Source of the DNA: Streptomyces sp. Ru71
GTDB lineage: Bacteria > Actinomycetota > Actinomycetes > Streptomycetales > Streptomycetaceae
NCBI RefSeq assembly: GCF_002920535.1
Contig: NZ_PQSS01000041.1
Location: forward strand, 1 to 64,000
Direction of reading: 5' to 3'
Length of the DNA: 64,000 nt
Numbering within the stretch: the stretch's first letter is position 1; each line of letters opens with the position of its first letter. The position numbers and the translations under genes are program-made. Positions 16,564 through 25,474 of this stretch are shown here, in pieces. The notes under the pieces were generated by a model. That model did no database searches and was not told the DNA's origin. It saw only the letters and a program-made list of their open reading frames with translations.

Positions 16564-17184
16564 TCAGCCGGCGACGGTGCCGACCAGCACGAACTCGTTG
16601 TACGGGAACCCCTTCCCAGTGGCCCGGGGGAACGGGAAGGAGTACGTCCGCCGCACCGTCAGGCCCGCCTTCTCGGCATGGCGGTGCAGCTCCTCGAACC
16701 CGACGAAACGCACATGCGTGGCGTCCGTCTTGTAGCCGGCCTCCTGCGGAGTGATCAGCACGACCTTCCCGCCCGGCTTCACCAGCGGCAGGTACTGCTC
16801 CAGGACGCCCTGCGCCATCTCCTCGTCCATGTGCTCCAGGACGTGGGCACACAGCAGGCTGTCGAAGGAACCGGGCCCGCAGCCGGGGGCCTCGGCCAGC
16901 TCCTCGGGCGTGTAGGCGGTCAGCCCGCGCTCGCGGCACACGGCCACCGAGTGCGCGTTGTGATCCACACCGACGCTGTCCGGCCCGCAGTTCAGCAGGT
17001 TGCGGCCCAGACCGCAGCCCACGTCGAGGACCCGCCCCAGCTGCAGCCGCCGCAGGTTCCACCGGTAGGGGGCCTGCGTGGGCAGCAGCCGCTTGAGGCC
17101 CGCCTTCTCCAGCCGAGCGAGCCGCTGGGTGTATCCCGAGGATGCTGTTGCTGAGCCAAGGCTTTCGTCCTGGACTCCGGACAT
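16564..17184 (-). CDS. Class I SAM-dependent methyltransferase
   Basis: This 206-residue Rossmann methyltransferase has motif I VLDVGCGLGRNLLN, the acidic residue after strand 2 in SVGVDHNAHSV, SFDSLLCAHVLEHM at motif IV, and LVKPGGKVVLITPQ at motif VI. The ATG at 17184 has GAGGAC upstream; a much longer frame to 17532 lacks family similarity and a ribosome site. It stands alone between convergent and divergent genes, so no acceptor can be proposed. Confidence 0.88.
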   Translation of the reverse strand: MSGVQDESLGSATASSGYTQRLARLEKAGLKRLLPTQAPYRWNLRRLQLGRVLDVGCGLGRNLLNCGPDSVGVDHNAHSVAVCRERGLTAYTPEELAEAPGCGPGSFDSLLCAHVLEHMDEEMAQGVLEQYLPLVKPGGKVVLITPQEAGYKTDATHVRFVGFEELHRHAEKAGLTVRRTYSFPFPRATGKGFPYNEFVLVGTVAG

Positions 17185-17384
17185 CGGTGACCGCCGTCCT
17201 CTCGCATGCGGGGCAGGGAAAAGGAAGAAGCGCAGGGCGAACGAGCCGTGCCCGCACCCCCGCGTGATCAACACCACAACCCTATGACATGAATCGCACG
17301 GTAGTGCAGTGCGGGGGAAAACTGTGTCGGGCGACCGGGCGGCGCGATGCGCCGGGCGCGGCCGTCCGACGACGAGGAGGCAGC

Positions 17385-18629
17385 ATGCGGGAACCGGCAG
17401 CCGTGGCCCGGCTGACGCGGGAGCTGACCGACGCGGTGAAGGCCGCCGAACTTCAGGAGTTCTACCGCGACCTGCACCGCCACCCCGAGCCGGCCTTCCA
17501 GGAGCACCGCACCGCCGGCAGGCTCGCGGCACGACTGCGCGCGGCCGGGTACGAGGTGACCGAGGGCGTCGCCGGCACCGGCGTGGTCGGAGTGCTGGCG
17601 AACGGCGACGGGCCGGTGGTCTGGCTGCGGGCCGACATGGACGCGCTGCCGGTGCGCGAGGCGACCGGGCTGCCGTACGCCTCGACGGTGGACGGGATGA
17701 TGCACGCCTGCGGGCACGATCTGCACGTCACCTGGCTGGCCGGGGCCGCCGAGGCGCTCGCGGCGGGCCGCGCCGGCTGGTCCGGCACGCTGGTGGTGGT
17801 CGGCCAGCCCGCGGAGGAGAGCGGCGGGGGAGCGGGCGCCATGGTCGCCGACGGCCTGCACGAGCGCTTCCCGCGCCCCGACGTGCTGTTCGGCCAGCAT
17901 GTCGCGCCGGGCCCCGCTGGTTTCTACCCGCACACCCCCGGCCTGACCATGTCCGCCGCCGACGACATCGACGTCGTCGTGCACGGCGTGGGCGGGCACG
18001 GTTCCCGTCCCGAGTCCACCGTCGACCCGGTCGTGACGGCGGCGTACATCGTCACCCGGCTGCAGACGGTGGTCGCCCGCGAGGTCGCCGCGAAGGAGTC
18101 GGCGGTGCTCACGGTGGGGCAGTTCCACGCCGGCACGAAGCACAACATCATCCCCGACCAGGCGCGGCTCGCGCTCAACCTGCGCACCCAGGACACGGCC
18201 GTACGCGAACGCGTCCTGACCGCCGTGCGCAGGATCGTGGAGGGCGAGTGCGCGGCGGCCGGCTGCCCGGTGCCGCCCGAGGTCACCGTGCATCCGGGCT
18301 ATCCGAACACCGTCAACGACGCCGTCCTGGACGGGGAGATCGCCGCCGTGCACCGGGCGCTGTTCGGTGAGCACACCGTGTTCGACTTCGGTCCGGCCAT
18401 GGGCAGCGAGGACTTCTCCCTGCTGGCGCCGCAGGGCGTGCCGTACGACTACTGGTACGTGACGTCGACGCCGGCTCCGGTGTGGGACGCGGCGCCGGGC
18501 CGGGAGCTGGGCGAGAAGTTCGGCAATGTGCCGGGCAACCACAGCCCGCTGTTCGCCCCCGACCTCTCGGTGCTGCTGCCGGGCGTGCAGACGCTGGTGT
18601 CGGCGGCGCTCAGCCGGCTGGCGGGGTGA
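17385..18629 (+). CDS. M20 family amidohydrolase/peptidase
   Basis: This 414-residue zinc peptidase is of the aminoacylase/amidohydrolase (M20D) type, which cleaves N-acyl amino acids or similar amides. Metal-ligand segments are visible: MMHACGHDLHVTWL, GQPAEESGGGAG, FGQHVAPGPAG, and the late MGSEDFSLLAPQG. The lid domain lies between (about residues 190-310). The ATG at 17385 follows GGAGG. Its 3' end overlaps the convergent gene 18610-19005 by 20 bp. Confidence 0.93.
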   Translation: MREPAAVARLTRELTDAVKAAELQEFYRDLHRHPEPAFQEHRTAGRLAARLRAAGYEVTEGVAGTGVVGVLANGDGPVVWLRADMDALPVREATGLPYASTVDGMMHACGHDLHVTWLAGAAEALAAGRAGWSGTLVVVGQPAEESGGGAGAMVADGLHERFPRPDVLFGQHVAPGPAGFYPHTPGLTMSAADDIDVVVHGVGGHGSRPESTVDPVVTAAYIVTRLQTVVAREVAAKESAVLTVGQFHAGTKHNIIPDQARLALNLRTQDTAVRERVLTAVRRIVEGECAAAGCPVPPEVTVHPGYPNTVNDAVLDGEIAAVHRALFGEHTVFDFGPAMGSEDFSLLAPQGVPYDYWYVTSTPAPVWDAAPGRELGEKFGNVPGNHSPLFAPDLSVLLPGVQTLVSAALSRLAG

Positions 18630-19005
18630 ACCGGCCGAAGCCGGCCCGCAGGGTGTGGAAGGTGACGGCGGCGCCGCCGAGCATCCGTGCCTTGGCGCGG
18701 ACCGCCTCGGCGGCGGCCGGGGCGAGCGGGCCGTAGACGTCGACCGAGCGCAGGCGGATGCACTCGCCGAGCCGGCGGAAGCCCGGTCCGCCGAGGCGCA
18801 GGTGCAGTTCCATGGAGGCGGAGTCGGGGTGCACGGCCACCACTGTCATCGTCGACGCGTCGGCGTCCTCGTAGAAGCGGTAGGCGATCAGCCGCGGCTC
18901 GCGCTCCCGGACGAAGTCCACCAGCTCGGCCATCCGCTGCCGCGCCTCGGCGAGCATGCCCGGGCGGATGTCCGAGCGGTCGACGTAGAAGACCGGCTCC
19001 GTCAT
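18610..19005 (-). CDS. Hypothetical protein, ABM-like ferredoxin fold
   Basis: This 131-residue protein starts MTEPVFYVDRSDIRPGM. The pattern of strand, helix (LAEARQRMAELVDFVRERE), strands and helix resembles the antibiotic-biosynthesis-monooxygenase (ABM) fold. No catalytic residues can be pointed out. It follows the HhH glycosylase gene by 6 bp and is the last gene of the whiB-dps operon, so it may be co-expressed under oxidative or redox stress. Confidence 0.75.
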   Translation of the reverse strand: MTEPVFYVDRSDIRPGMLAEARQRMAELVDFVREREPRLIAYRFYEDADASTMTVVAVHPDSASMELHLRLGGPGFRRLGECIRLRSVDVYGPLAPAAAEAVRAKARMLGGAAVTFHTLRAGFGRFTPPAG

Positions 19006-19011
19006 GGCTGC

Positions 19012-19683
19012 TCACCCGGCGTCCGCGTCGTCGACCCTGCGCCGGACGTCGTCCACCACGTTCTTGTCGAGTGCGGCCCGTACCAGTGCGGCGGCGAGGA
19101 CGGCCGGTTCGGTGTCCCCGGCGAGCTTCAGCAGCCGGCCGGGGTCCGGGGGCAGTCCGAGCCGCTCGGCGCCCTGCAGCGCCTTGTCGTCGATCTGCGG
19201 TCCCGTCTGCGGCCACACCCGCTGCACCTCGCGCAGGAAGATCCCGGCGCCCGCCGGTCCCATCCCCGGCACCTCCTGCAGCAGCCGGCGCAGTGCGTCC
19301 GGCTCGCCCCCCGCCTCGTCGCGCAGCCGGCGCAGATCGCCGCCCCAGCGCTCGGCCACCAGCTCGGCCCCCTCGCCCAGCATGGTGGCCGTGCGCTCGT
19401 CGTAGCGCCGGTAGCCGCCGCGGCCCAGCGCGTCGACCCGCTCCTGCCAGTCGGAAGCGGCCGTGCGGCGCGCGTCCCGCAGCCCGGCCGCGTGCAGCTC
19501 GCGCGCGGCGGCGACCGCCACCGAGGCCCGGATGCGTGCGCTGAGCAGCACCGACAGCACCAGGAGCCGGTACAGCGGCTGCGGGGTGTCGCGCAGCCGG
19601 ATGCCGGCCTCCTCGGCGTAGGTCCGCCCGTGCGCGCGCACCAGCTCCTCGACCACGCGGGCCGCGTGCCGGTCGTCGCTCAT
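19012..19683 (-). CDS. HhH-GPD DNA glycosylase-like protein (endonuclease III family)
   Basis: This 223-residue protein has the helix-hairpin-helix as LLQEVPGMGPAGAGIFL and an acidic residue in PQIDDKAL at the place of the endonuclease III catalytic aspartate. The lysine that gives beta-lyase activity (G-V-G-R-K in Nth) is replaced (GMGPAG). The protein contains no cysteine, so the C-terminal 4Fe-4S cluster is absent. If active, it would be a monofunctional glycosylase rather than a bifunctional Nth. Its start overlaps the DUF3140 stop (ATGA). Confidence 0.83.
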   Translation of the reverse strand: MSDDRHAARVVEELVRAHGRTYAEEAGIRLRDTPQPLYRLLVLSVLLSARIRASVAVAAARELHAAGLRDARRTAASDWQERVDALGRGGYRRYDERTATMLGEGAELVAERWGGDLRRLRDEAGGEPDALRRLLQEVPGMGPAGAGIFLREVQRVWPQTGPQIDDKALQGAERLGLPPDPGRLLKLAGDTEPAVLAAALVRAALDKNVVDDVRRRVDDADAG

Positions 19684-20012
19684 GGCTTGAGCGGGTCGTG
19701 CCCGATCGTCATCAGCCGGTGCCGGCGCCGGGTGTCCTCGGCCTCCGGCTCGTTCTCCAGGTCGGCCTGCTCGGTCACCGTGTCCACGACCTTGCGCATC
19801 ACGCGCAGGTCGTCCTCCGTCAGGTCGGTGCGCCGCTTCTGCAGGATGGCCAGCACATGCTGCCCGGTCGGGCTGCCCGCCTCCTCCGGCAGGGGCTCGG
19901 TGTCCTCGGCGGCGTCGCGCACCTTCAGCCAGGCGGCCAGCTCCGCCGAGGTCATGTTCACCACGCGGTGGAAGTCCTCCCACAGCGCGTCGAGTTCCAG
20001 GGCGTCAGCCAT
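19680..20012 (-). CDS. DUF3140 domain protein
   Basis: This 110-residue protein has the DUF3140 signature DFHRVVNMTSAELAAWLKV-like start (here EDFHRVVNMTSAEL), then a Gly-Gln-containing core (SPTGQHVLAILQKRRTDLTEDDLRVMRKVVDTV). It is acidic at the end. Function is unknown in the family. It is translationally coupled to the HhH gene and lies 52 bp after dps, in an operon with a DNA-protection theme. Confidence 0.85.
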   Translation of the reverse strand: MADALELDALWEDFHRVVNMTSAELAAWLKVRDAAEDTEPLPEEAGSPTGQHVLAILQKRRTDLTEDDLRVMRKVVDTVTEQADLENEPEAEDTRRRHRLMTIGHDPLKP

Positions 20013-20064
20013 GGCTGCCCCTTTCGTCGTTCGTACGTGCGTCGTGCGGCCGGACGGCGGCCGG

Positions 20065-20544
20065 TCAGCCGCGGGGCTGGTTCTCCGCCTCGAACATCCA
20101 GCGCTGCTTCTCCAGCTCGGCGGTGATGCCGATCAGCAGGTCCTGGGTGACCGGGTCGGGCTCGTCCGTGGCCGCGATCCGCTCCCGCAGCCGGGTGATG
20201 GCCTCCTGCAGCGACTCCACCATCAGCTCCACGACCTCCGTGTCGCGCAGCCGGCCCTCCTTGGGGCCGGGCAGGCCGTAGGCGGCGGCGACGGTCTCCG
20301 GGCGGCCGTCCGGTGTCACCCCGAGCGCCGCGGCACGCTCCGCCACCGTGTCGGCGAAGCCGCGCGCGGCCGCTACCACCTCGTCCAGCTGGAGGTGGAT
20401 CGAGCGGAACCGCGGCCCCACGATGTTCCAGTGCGCCTGCTTGCCCACCAGCGACAGGCCGAGCAGGTCCACGAGGGTGTCCTGCAGTGCCTGGCCGGCG
20501 ATGCGGCGGGCGTCGTCGGGCAGCGTGCTCTTCACGACGGTCAT
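20065..20544 (-). CDS. Dps-family DNA-protection/ferritin-like protein
   Basis: This 159-residue four-helix bundle has the Dps inter-subunit ferroxidase ligands: the histidine in GKQAHWNIVG, the histidine and aspartate of FRSIHLQLDEV, and the aspartate and glutamate of FADTVAERAAALG. It should oxidise Fe(II) with peroxide and shield DNA. It overlaps the whiB-like gene upstream by 4 bp (ATGA), tying its expression to a putative redox regulator. Confidence 0.92.
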   Translation of the reverse strand: MTVVKSTLPDDARRIAGQALQDTLVDLLGLSLVGKQAHWNIVGPRFRSIHLQLDEVVAAARGFADTVAERAAALGVTPDGRPETVAAAYGLPGPKEGRLRDTEVVELMVESLQEAITRLRERIAATDEPDPVTQDLLIGITAELEKQRWMFEAENQPRG

Positions 20545-20798
20545 GGTGTGCTTCTCCTCCTGACCTCGTCCTTCGGCGTACGGAGCAGTTCGGCGCGCTC
20601 CTCCTCGTAGGTCCCGCCCCACACCCCCGCGGCCGGCCCGCTGCCGAGCGCGTACGTCAGGCAGGGGGCGGACACCGGGCAGCGGGCGCACACGCGCTTG
20701 GCGGCCTCGATGTCCCGCAGCGCCGGTCCGCTGGTGCCGACGGGAAAGAAGAGCTCGGGGTCCTCGCCCACGCAGGCGGCGTGCCGCAACCACTCCAT
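20541..20798 (-). CDS. WhiB-family iron-sulfur regulator
   Basis: This 85-residue protein has four cysteines at positions 9, 37, 40 and 46 (C-x27-CxxC-x5-C) that would ligate a 4Fe-4S cluster. The GVWGG turn and a short basic tail (KDEVRRRS) follow. The ATG at 20798 gives the canonical opening MEWLRHAAC-EDPELFFP. An in-frame TTG at 20831 would add 11 residues but has no better ribosome site. It leads the operon whiB-like, dps, DUF3140, HhH, ABM-like and probably controls redox-responsive transcription. Confidence 0.9.
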   Translation of the reverse strand: MEWLRHAACVGEDPELFFPVGTSGPALRDIEAAKRVCARCPVSAPCLTYALGSGPAAGVWGGTYEEERAELLRTPKDEVRRRSTP

Positions 20799-20915
20799 GG
20801 GGGCGCGGGTGCCCTGGGGCCACAGTGACAAACCGGGGGGCCGGGCCGCGGGGCGGTGCTCACGTCTGGGACACGTCCGGGCAGGGGGACCTTCCCAGGG
20901 AGCCGTCCGGCGGTC

Positions 20916-20939
20916 TATAGTCCAAAACTAGCAGTGCTA
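20916..20939. promoter_or_regulatory. AT-rich divergent promoter with TAGCAGTGCTA palindrome
   Basis: Between the whiB-like and thiolase genes lies the only AT-rich stretch of the 188-bp gap. TATAGT (20916-20921) could be a -10 for the thiolase gene. TAGCA-G-TGCTA at 20929-20939 is an 11-bp palindrome suited to a repressor dimer. No good -35 is visible. Confidence 0.4.
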
Positions 20940-20986
20940 ATTAAGAGCTCGCTGGTCCACAGCGCCGTCGGTCAGGAGTCCTCACG

Positions 20987-22174
20987 TTGCGTCCCGTCCA
21001 CTTCGCCGCCGCCCGCCGCACCCCCATCGGCAAGCTGCGCGGCGCGCTGTCCCCGGTGCGGCCCGACGACCTCGCCGCCACCGTGATCCGCGGCCTGGTC
21101 GCCGACGTGCCCGCGCTCGACCCCGCCCGGATCGACGACGTCTACTGGGGCGCGGCCAACCAGGCGGGCGAGGACAACCGCAACGTCGCCCGCATGGCCG
21201 CCCTGCTCGCCGGCCTGCCCGAGACCGTACCCGGCGCCACGGTGAACCGGCTGTGCGCCTCCGGCCTCGAAGCGGTCACCGCCGCCGCCCGCACGATCGC
21301 CGCGGGCGAGGCCGACATCGTGATCGCGGGCGGCTCGGAGTCGATGAGCCGCGCCCCCTTCGTGCTGCCCCGCCCCGACGAGGCCCTGCCGCACCGCATC
21401 GAGACCCACGACACCCGGCTCGGCTGGCGGCTGGTCAACCCGGCGATGAAGGACCTGCACGGTCTGCTCTCCATGGGCGAGACCGCCGAGGAGGTCGCCG
21501 CCCGCCACGGCATCACCCGCGAGCGGCAGGACGAGTTCGCGCTGCGCAGCCACCAACGGGCCGCCGAGGCACGCAAGCTGGGCCACTTCGACGACGAACT
21601 CCTGCCCGTCCGGCGCCCGGACGGCGTCGTCGTCGACACCGACGAGTGCGTCCGCGAGGACACCTCCTACGACAAGCTCGCCCGGCTCAAGCCCGTCTTC
21701 CGGGCCGGCGGCACGGTCACCGCGGGCAACGCCTCCCCGATGAACGACGGCGCGGCCGGTCTGATCCTGGTCAGCGAGGAGGCGCTGAACGAGCTGGGCC
21801 TGGAGTCCATGGGCCAGTACGTGGCCGGCGGCTCCGCCGGGGTCCACCCGGACGTGATGGGCATCGGCCCGGTCCCGGCCACCCGCAAGGTGCTCGCCCG
21901 GGCCGGCTGGAGCATCGGCGACGTGCAGGAGGCCGAGTTCAACGAGGCGTTCGCCGCCCAGGCCCTCGCCTGCGTCGACCAGCTCGGCATCGACCCCGGC
22001 CTGGTCAACGCCAGCGGCGGTGCCATCGCGCTGGGCCACCCGCTCGGCTGCTCCGGCGCCCGCATCCTGACCACCCTGCTGCACCGCATGCGCCGCACGG
22101 GCGCCGAGCGCGGCCTGGCCACCATGTGCGTGGGCGTGGGCCAGGGCAGCGCGGTCCTGGTCGAGAGGCACTGA
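20987..22174 (+). CDS. Acetyl-CoA acetyltransferase (thiolase)
   Basis: This 395-residue thiolase has the nucleophilic cysteine in VNRLCASGLEAV, the NEAFAAQALA histidine-loop partner, the histidine of ALGHPLGCSGAR, and the second cysteine near TMCVGVGQGSA. It either cleaves 3-ketoacyl-CoA (beta-oxidation) or condenses acetyl-CoA. The start is TTG with CAGGAG upstream. An acyl-CoA ligase gene follows 97 bp downstream on the same strand, which favours a degradative role in fatty-acid or aromatic-acid catabolism. Confidence 0.93.
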   Translation: MRPVHFAAARRTPIGKLRGALSPVRPDDLAATVIRGLVADVPALDPARIDDVYWGAANQAGEDNRNVARMAALLAGLPETVPGATVNRLCASGLEAVTAAARTIAAGEADIVIAGGSESMSRAPFVLPRPDEALPHRIETHDTRLGWRLVNPAMKDLHGLLSMGETAEEVAARHGITRERQDEFALRSHQRAAEARKLGHFDDELLPVRRPDGVVVDTDECVREDTSYDKLARLKPVFRAGGTVTAGNASPMNDGAAGLILVSEEALNELGLESMGQYVAGGSAGVHPDVMGIGPVPATRKVLARAGWSIGDVQEAEFNEAFAAQALACVDQLGIDPGLVNASGGAIALGHPLGCSGARILTTLLHRMRRTGAERGLATMCVGVGQGSAVLVERH

Positions 22175-22271
22175 CCGCAGCGCACGGGTGCTCCGCACCG
22201 CGGAGCCCAACGGGGGGATCCGCACCGGGGGAACCGGTGACAAGAGCCGCAAGGAATCGGAGCGACACTCC

Positions 22272-23780
22272 ATGGCAACCCTGTCCCTGGCCGTCATTCT
22301 CGCCGAGAACGCCCGGCGCCGCCCGGAAAAGACCGCCCTGATCGAGGGCGAGCGGCGGCTGACCTTCGCCGAGGTGTGGCGCCAGGCGCTGGCCCAGGCC
22401 GGCGCGCTGGCCGGGCTGGGCGTCGCGCCGGGGGACCGGGTGGCCCTGATGGCGCCCAACACGGCGGAGTTCCCGCTCGCCTACTACGCCGTCGCCGCGG
22501 CCGGCGGGGTCGTCGTCCCCGTCCACCTGCTGCTCTCCCCGCCGGAGGTCGAGCACGTCCTGCGGGACAGCGGGGCGACCCTGCTGCTGGTCCACCCGGC
22601 GCAGGCGCAGACCGGCCGCGCGGCGGCCGAGGCGACCGGGGTGCGGGTCGTCACCCTGGGCGAGGAGTTCGACAAGCTCGCGGCGAACGCCGACCCGCTC
22701 CCGTCGTACGTCACCCGCGCCGCCGACGACCCCGCGGTCGTCTTCTACACCAGCGGCACCACCGGCGTGCCCAAGGGCGCCGTGCTCAGCCACTTCAACC
22801 TGGTGATGAACGCGACCGTCAACGCCTTCGACGCCAACGACATCCGCCCCGACGACATCGCGCTCGGCGCGCTGCCGCTCTTCCACGCCTTCGGGCAGAC
22901 GGTGTCGATGAACTCCACCTGGCGGGCGGGCGCCACCCTCGTCCTGCTGCCCCGCTTCGACGCCGCCCGCGCCATCGAGCTGATGGTGGCGGAGAAGGTG
23001 AACACCTTCCACGGCGTGCCGACCATGTTCGTCTCGCTCGCCGCCGCGGCCGCCGACGCGCCCGCCCTGCCCGAACTGCGGGTGTGCATCTCGGGCGGCG
23101 CCTCCCTGCCGGTCGCCGTGCTGGAGCGGTTCGAGGCCGCGTTCGGGGCGCGGATCCACGAGGGGTACGGGCTGTCGGAGACCTCACCGACGGCGACGGT
23201 CAACCAGCCCTGGTTCGGCACGAAGGCCGGCACCATCGGGCACCCGCTGTGGGGCGTCGACGTGGAGATCGCCCGCGCCGAGACCGAGGGCCGGATCGAA
23301 CTGCTCCCGCCCGGCGAGCTCGGCGAGGTCGTCATCCGCGGCCACAACGTCTTCTCCGGCTATCTGGGCCGACCCGAGGCGACCGCGGAGGCCGTCGTCG
23401 ACGGCTGGTTCCGCACCGGCGACCTCGGCACCAAGGACGAGGAGGGCTTCCTGCGGATCGTCGACCGCAAGAAGGACGTCATCATCCGCGGCGGCTACAA
23501 CGTCTACCCGCGCGAGGTCGAGGAGGTCCTGATGCGGCACCCGGACATCGCGCAGGTCGCCGTGATCGGCCTGCCGGACGAGCTGCACGGCGAGGAGGTG
23601 TGCGCGGTCGTCGTGCCCGCGCCGGGCGCCTCCGTTGACGCCGCCGCGCTCACGGAGTGGTCCAAGGAGCACCTGGGCCGGCACAAGTACCCGCGGCGCG
23701 TGGAGTTCACCGACGCGCTGCCGCTGGGCCCCAGCATGAAGGTGCTCAAGCGGGAACTGCGCACGCGGTACGCCGGCTAG
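22272..23780 (+). CDS. Acyl-CoA synthetase (long-chain fatty acid-CoA ligase type)
   Basis: This 502-residue ANL-superfamily ligase activates carboxylic acids as acyl-AMP and then acyl-CoA. The P-loop reads FYTSGTTGVPKGA, A5 is EGYGLSETSPT, and A7/A8 are WFRTGDLG and IVDRKKDVIIRGGYNVYP. The catalytic lysine is in GPSMKVLKRELR. All motifs are intact. It follows the thiolase gene, and the two probably feed one catabolic route. The ATG at 22272 is preferred over an upstream frame beginning at 22188. Confidence 0.93.
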   Translation: MATLSLAVILAENARRRPEKTALIEGERRLTFAEVWRQALAQAGALAGLGVAPGDRVALMAPNTAEFPLAYYAVAAAGGVVVPVHLLLSPPEVEHVLRDSGATLLLVHPAQAQTGRAAAEATGVRVVTLGEEFDKLAANADPLPSYVTRAADDPAVVFYTSGTTGVPKGAVLSHFNLVMNATVNAFDANDIRPDDIALGALPLFHAFGQTVSMNSTWRAGATLVLLPRFDAARAIELMVAEKVNTFHGVPTMFVSLAAAAADAPALPELRVCISGGASLPVAVLERFEAAFGARIHEGYGLSETSPTATVNQPWFGTKAGTIGHPLWGVDVEIARAETEGRIELLPPGELGEVVIRGHNVFSGYLGRPEATAEAVVDGWFRTGDLGTKDEEGFLRIVDRKKDVIIRGGYNVYPREVEEVLMRHPDIAQVAVIGLPDELHGEEVCAVVVPAPGASVDAAALTEWSKEHLGRHKYPRRVEFTDALPLGPSMKVLKRELRTRYAG

Positions 23781-23857
23781 CGGGTCACCGGCGGACTGGA
23801 TCACCTGCCGAGACGCGTTTCTGCGGCCGGATGTCAGGACATAGCATCGGTGGCCGC

Positions 23858-24631
23858 ATGGACACGATGACGCTGTGGCACATATCCGGCTGGGGGTTCG
23901 CCGCGCTCGCCTTCGCGGCGCTGCTCGTCGGCTTCTCCAAGACCGCCGTGAGCGGGGCGAACACGGTCAGCCTCGCGATCTTCGCGGCGGTCCTGCCCGC
24001 CCGCGCCTCCACCGGCGTGCTGCTCCCGGTGCTGATCGCCGGGGACGTGCTCGCGGTGCTCACCTACCGGCGGCACGCCCACTGGCCCACCCTGTGGCGG
24101 CTGTTCCCGGCGGTCGCCGCGGGCGTGGTGGCCGGCACGCTGTTCCTGGTGTGGGCCGACGACGGTGTCGTCCGGGTCTCGATCGGCGCGATCCTGCTGC
24201 TGATGGCCGGCGTGACGGTCTGGCGGCGGCGTACGGCCGAACAGACGGCGCAGCCGGACGCGGTCACCACCCGGGCGGGCCGGATCAAGGCCCGCTCCTA
24301 CGGCGTCCTCGGCGGCTTCACGACGATGGTCGCCAACGCCGGCGGTCCGGTGATGTCGATGTACCTGCTCTCGGCCGGCTTCCGGAAGCTGGGGTTCCTG
24401 GGCACGTCGGCGTTCTTCTTCCTCATCGTCAATGTCTCCAAGGTGCCCTTCAGCGCGGGCCTCGGACTGATCGACGGCCGCTCGCTGCTGCTGGACGCGG
24501 CGCTCGCGGTGTTCGTGGTGCCCGGCGCGCTGTTCGGCAAATGGGCCGTGAACAGGATCAACCAGCGGCTCTTCGAGCAACTCGTCATCGCGGCCACCGT
24601 GGTGGGCGGACTGCAGCTGCTACTGCGCTAG
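23858..24631 (+). CDS. TauE/SafE-type membrane permease
   Basis: This 257-residue protein has about seven to eight hydrophobic helices and the duplicated family pattern: VGFSKTAVSGANTVSLAIFAAVLP in the first half and GVLGGFTTMVANAGGPVMSMYLL in the second. Family members move sulfite, sulfonates or similar anions. The 3' end overlaps the convergent HAD gene by 12 bp. Substrate unknown. Confidence 0.88.
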   Translation: MDTMTLWHISGWGFAALAFAALLVGFSKTAVSGANTVSLAIFAAVLPARASTGVLLPVLIAGDVLAVLTYRRHAHWPTLWRLFPAVAAGVVAGTLFLVWADDGVVRVSIGAILLLMAGVTVWRRRTAEQTAQPDAVTTRAGRIKARSYGVLGGFTTMVANAGGPVMSMYLLSAGFRKLGFLGTSAFFFLIVNVSKVPFSAGLGLIDGRSLLLDAALAVFVVPGALFGKWAVNRINQRLFEQLVIAATVVGGLQLLLR

Positions 24632-25399
24632 ACCGAGCAGCGCGGGCACATCGGCGAACGAGCCGACGACATGGGCGGGCCTGCCGGACGCCCCGTCCAG
24701 GGTCTCCTGCTGGAACTTCCCCGTCCGCACGAGCACGCCCGTGATCCCGGCGCGCTGCGCGGCCAGCACGTCCGACTCGACGTCGTCGCCCACCATCACC
24801 GCCTCGCCCGCGGACACACCGAGCCGGTGCAGCGCCGCCGCGAAGAACGCCGGGGACGGCTTGCCGGTGACCTCCGCCTCGGTCCGCGCGGCCGCCTCCA
24901 GGCCCAGCAGGAACGCCCCGGAGTCCAGCTGGAGGCCGTCGCTCGTACGCCAGTACAGGTTGCGGTGCATGGCGATGAGCCGGGCGCCGCGCTGGAGGTG
25001 GCCGAAGGCCCGGTTCAGGGCGTCGTAGCCGAACTCGGGGCCCGCGCCGCCGACGAGGACGACGTCGGCGTCCTCGCTGACCACCCTCACACCGGTCAGG
25101 TCCTCGGCGATGTCCCCGCTGTTGAGCAGGGCGCAGCGGGCCCCGGGCAGGTGCTCGGCGAGATGGGCGGCGGTCGCGGCGGGCGCGGTGAGGATGTCGT
25201 CGGCCGTGACCGGGAACCCCGACTCGGCCAGCACGGCGGCGATCGACGCCCGCGTCCGGGACGTCGTGTTGGTCACCAGGACCACGGGCAGACCGGCCTC
25301 CCGCACCGCCCGCAGCGCCTCCACCGCCCCCGGAAGCGGGCGCCAGGAGACCGTGAGCACACCGTCGATGTCGATCAGCACACCGCGCACCGCGTCCAT
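24620..25399 (-). CDS. HAD-IIA family hydrolase (NagD/LHPP-like)
   Basis: This 259-residue protein has motif I LIDIDGVLTVSW (D-x-D-G-V/T), threonine in VLVTNTTSRT, the IIA cap (about residues 75-180), lysine in EVTGKPSPAFF, and motif IV VMVGDDVESDVLAAQRAG. All catalytic residues are present. It acts on a small phosphorylated metabolite. The cobK gene is divergent 75 bp away. Confidence 0.92.
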   Translation of the reverse strand: MDAVRGVLIDIDGVLTVSWRPLPGAVEALRAVREAGLPVVLVTNTTSRTRASIAAVLAESGFPVTADDILTAPAATAAHLAEHLPGARCALLNSGDIAEDLTGVRVVSEDADVVLVGGAGPEFGYDALNRAFGHLQRGARLIAMHRNLYWRTSDGLQLDSGAFLLGLEAAARTEAEVTGKPSPAFFAAALHRLGVSAGEAVMVGDDVESDVLAAQRAGITGVLVRTGKFQQETLDGASGRPAHVVGSFADVPALLGLAQ

Positions 25400-25474
25400 G
25401 CCGGGACGATAGCGGGCCGCCCCGGCAGGCGGCCGGTGACGTCGCCGGACCGGGCGCCTTCTACCCTCGACGCC

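Noticed and set aside
20929..20940. AGTGCTAA as half of a CIRCE (HrcA) element
   Set aside because: The second half (TTAGCACTC with a 9-bp spacer) is absent, and the adjacent genes are not heat-shock chaperones.
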